This document shows, piece after piece, positions 63,813-64,000 of a DNA stretch of 64,000 nucleotides (position 1 is the stretch's first letter; every line of letters starts with the position of its first letter). Under the pieces are notes generated by a model that was given only the letters and a program-made list of their open reading frames with translations, had not been told where the DNA came from and searched no databases. The DNA lies in assembly GCA_035578155.1 (NCBI GenBank), contig JAPWDM010000001.1:76504972-76568971 (forward strand), written 5' to 3'. This DNA comes from Brachynemurus nebulosus (Eukaryota > Arthropoda > Insecta > Neuroptera > Myrmeleontidae). Position numbers and translations under genes: made by a program.

Positions 63813-64000
63813 CTACAGTCTCTGAAGAAGATGCGAATTTCGAAGAAATTCAAGCATCTTTCTTTCAGAGACAGCATCATAAGCTAAAGCTTCGGCTACA
63901 TTATTCGGGAGCTGCAACCTTTGGCGCAATGGCTCAAGGGTTACACATTCCTCAACTATATGCCTCACGGTCAGCGCCGTCCCGCAGGCGGCGCACCTTG
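63813..64000 (-). CDS. LINE ORF2 C-terminus (partial)
   Basis: Sixty-one codons to TAG: RCAACGTALTVRHIVEECVT, LEPLRQRLQLPNNVAEALAY, KMLEFLRNSHLLQRL. The CxxC...H(x)..C arrangement with TVRHIVEEC is the conserved zinc-knuckle-like C-terminus of insect R1/Jockey/I-group LINE ORF2 proteins. Upstream RT lies outside the window. This end is open, without stops. Confidence 0.85.
   Translation of the reverse strand, partial: RCAACGTALTVRHIVEECVTLEPLRQRLQLPNNVAEALAYDAVSERKMLEFLRNSHLLQRL

Larger units (their letters stand above)
62987..64000 (-). mobile_element. LINE 3' end (runs off the window)
   Basis: On the minus strand: ORF2 C-terminus (64000-63813), a ~810-nt GC-rich 3' UTR, then a 16-nt poly(A) (T run 62987-63002). 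Inserted in the Penelope fragment at ATTAATTTC/TTTT. The target duplication, if any, lies beyond the window. Confidence 0.88.

Overview
The window is AT-rich, intron-bearing, transposon-dense animal DNA, most probably from an insect with a large genome. The evidence is one multi-exon clip-domain serine protease gene (a family typical of arthropod immune and developmental cascades), the mix of elements present (Ty1/copia, Ty3/gypsy, Jockey-like LINE, Penelope-like, Tc1, mariner, piggyBac-type and many TIR or fold-back elements), and long pure (TA)n tracts. I could not fix the order or species from sequence alone.

The one confident host gene is on the minus strand. Its five coding exons are at 53226-53157 (signal peptide), 35738-35352 (clip domain, activation site), 20554-20449 (catalytic His), 13337-13129 (catalytic Asp) and 11795-11374 (catalytic Ser, stop). 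They join in phase at consensus splice sites to give exactly 1194 nt, 397 residues. Its introns (17.4, 14.8, 7.1 and 1.3 kb) hold most of the mobile DNA described here.

Region by region: 1-11.3 kb, downstream of the gene, holds (TA)n tracts, a pogo-like MITE, a long hairpin, two TIR or fold-back elements (4925-6217, 6470-8019), a ~119-bp minisatellite and a mariner remnant. Intron 3 (13.3-20.4 kb) holds two inverted copies of a 1.5-kb repeat family (A), one interrupted by a 757-bp element with a 9-bp target duplication, plus a TA-flanked TIR element. Intron 2 (20.6-35.4 kb) holds an inverted pair of repeat family B with a strong stem-loop, a decayed copy of an uncharacterised protein family, a large palindrome of 141-bp tandem repeats, a decayed Ty3/gypsy, a Penelope GIY-YIG fragment and a fold-back MITE 30 nt from a splice donor. 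Intron 1 (35.7-53.2 kb) holds a decayed Jockey-like LINE split by a piggyBac-type MITE, several TIR MITEs, and a young copia element that lacks its integrase. From 53.2 to 64 kb, upstream of the gene, lie a Tc1 element, a 131-bp perfect direct repeat around a second copy of the uncharacterised protein family, a CTCF-like motif cluster, a head-to-head Penelope pair, and a LINE 3' end whose 3' UTR contains seven GC-rich hairpins.

I found no clearly new autonomous system. The strongest leads are the uncharacterised CxxH...CAxxNV protein family (two copies), the 141-bp repeat palindrome, the LINE 3' UTR hairpin array, and the family B stem-loop module.
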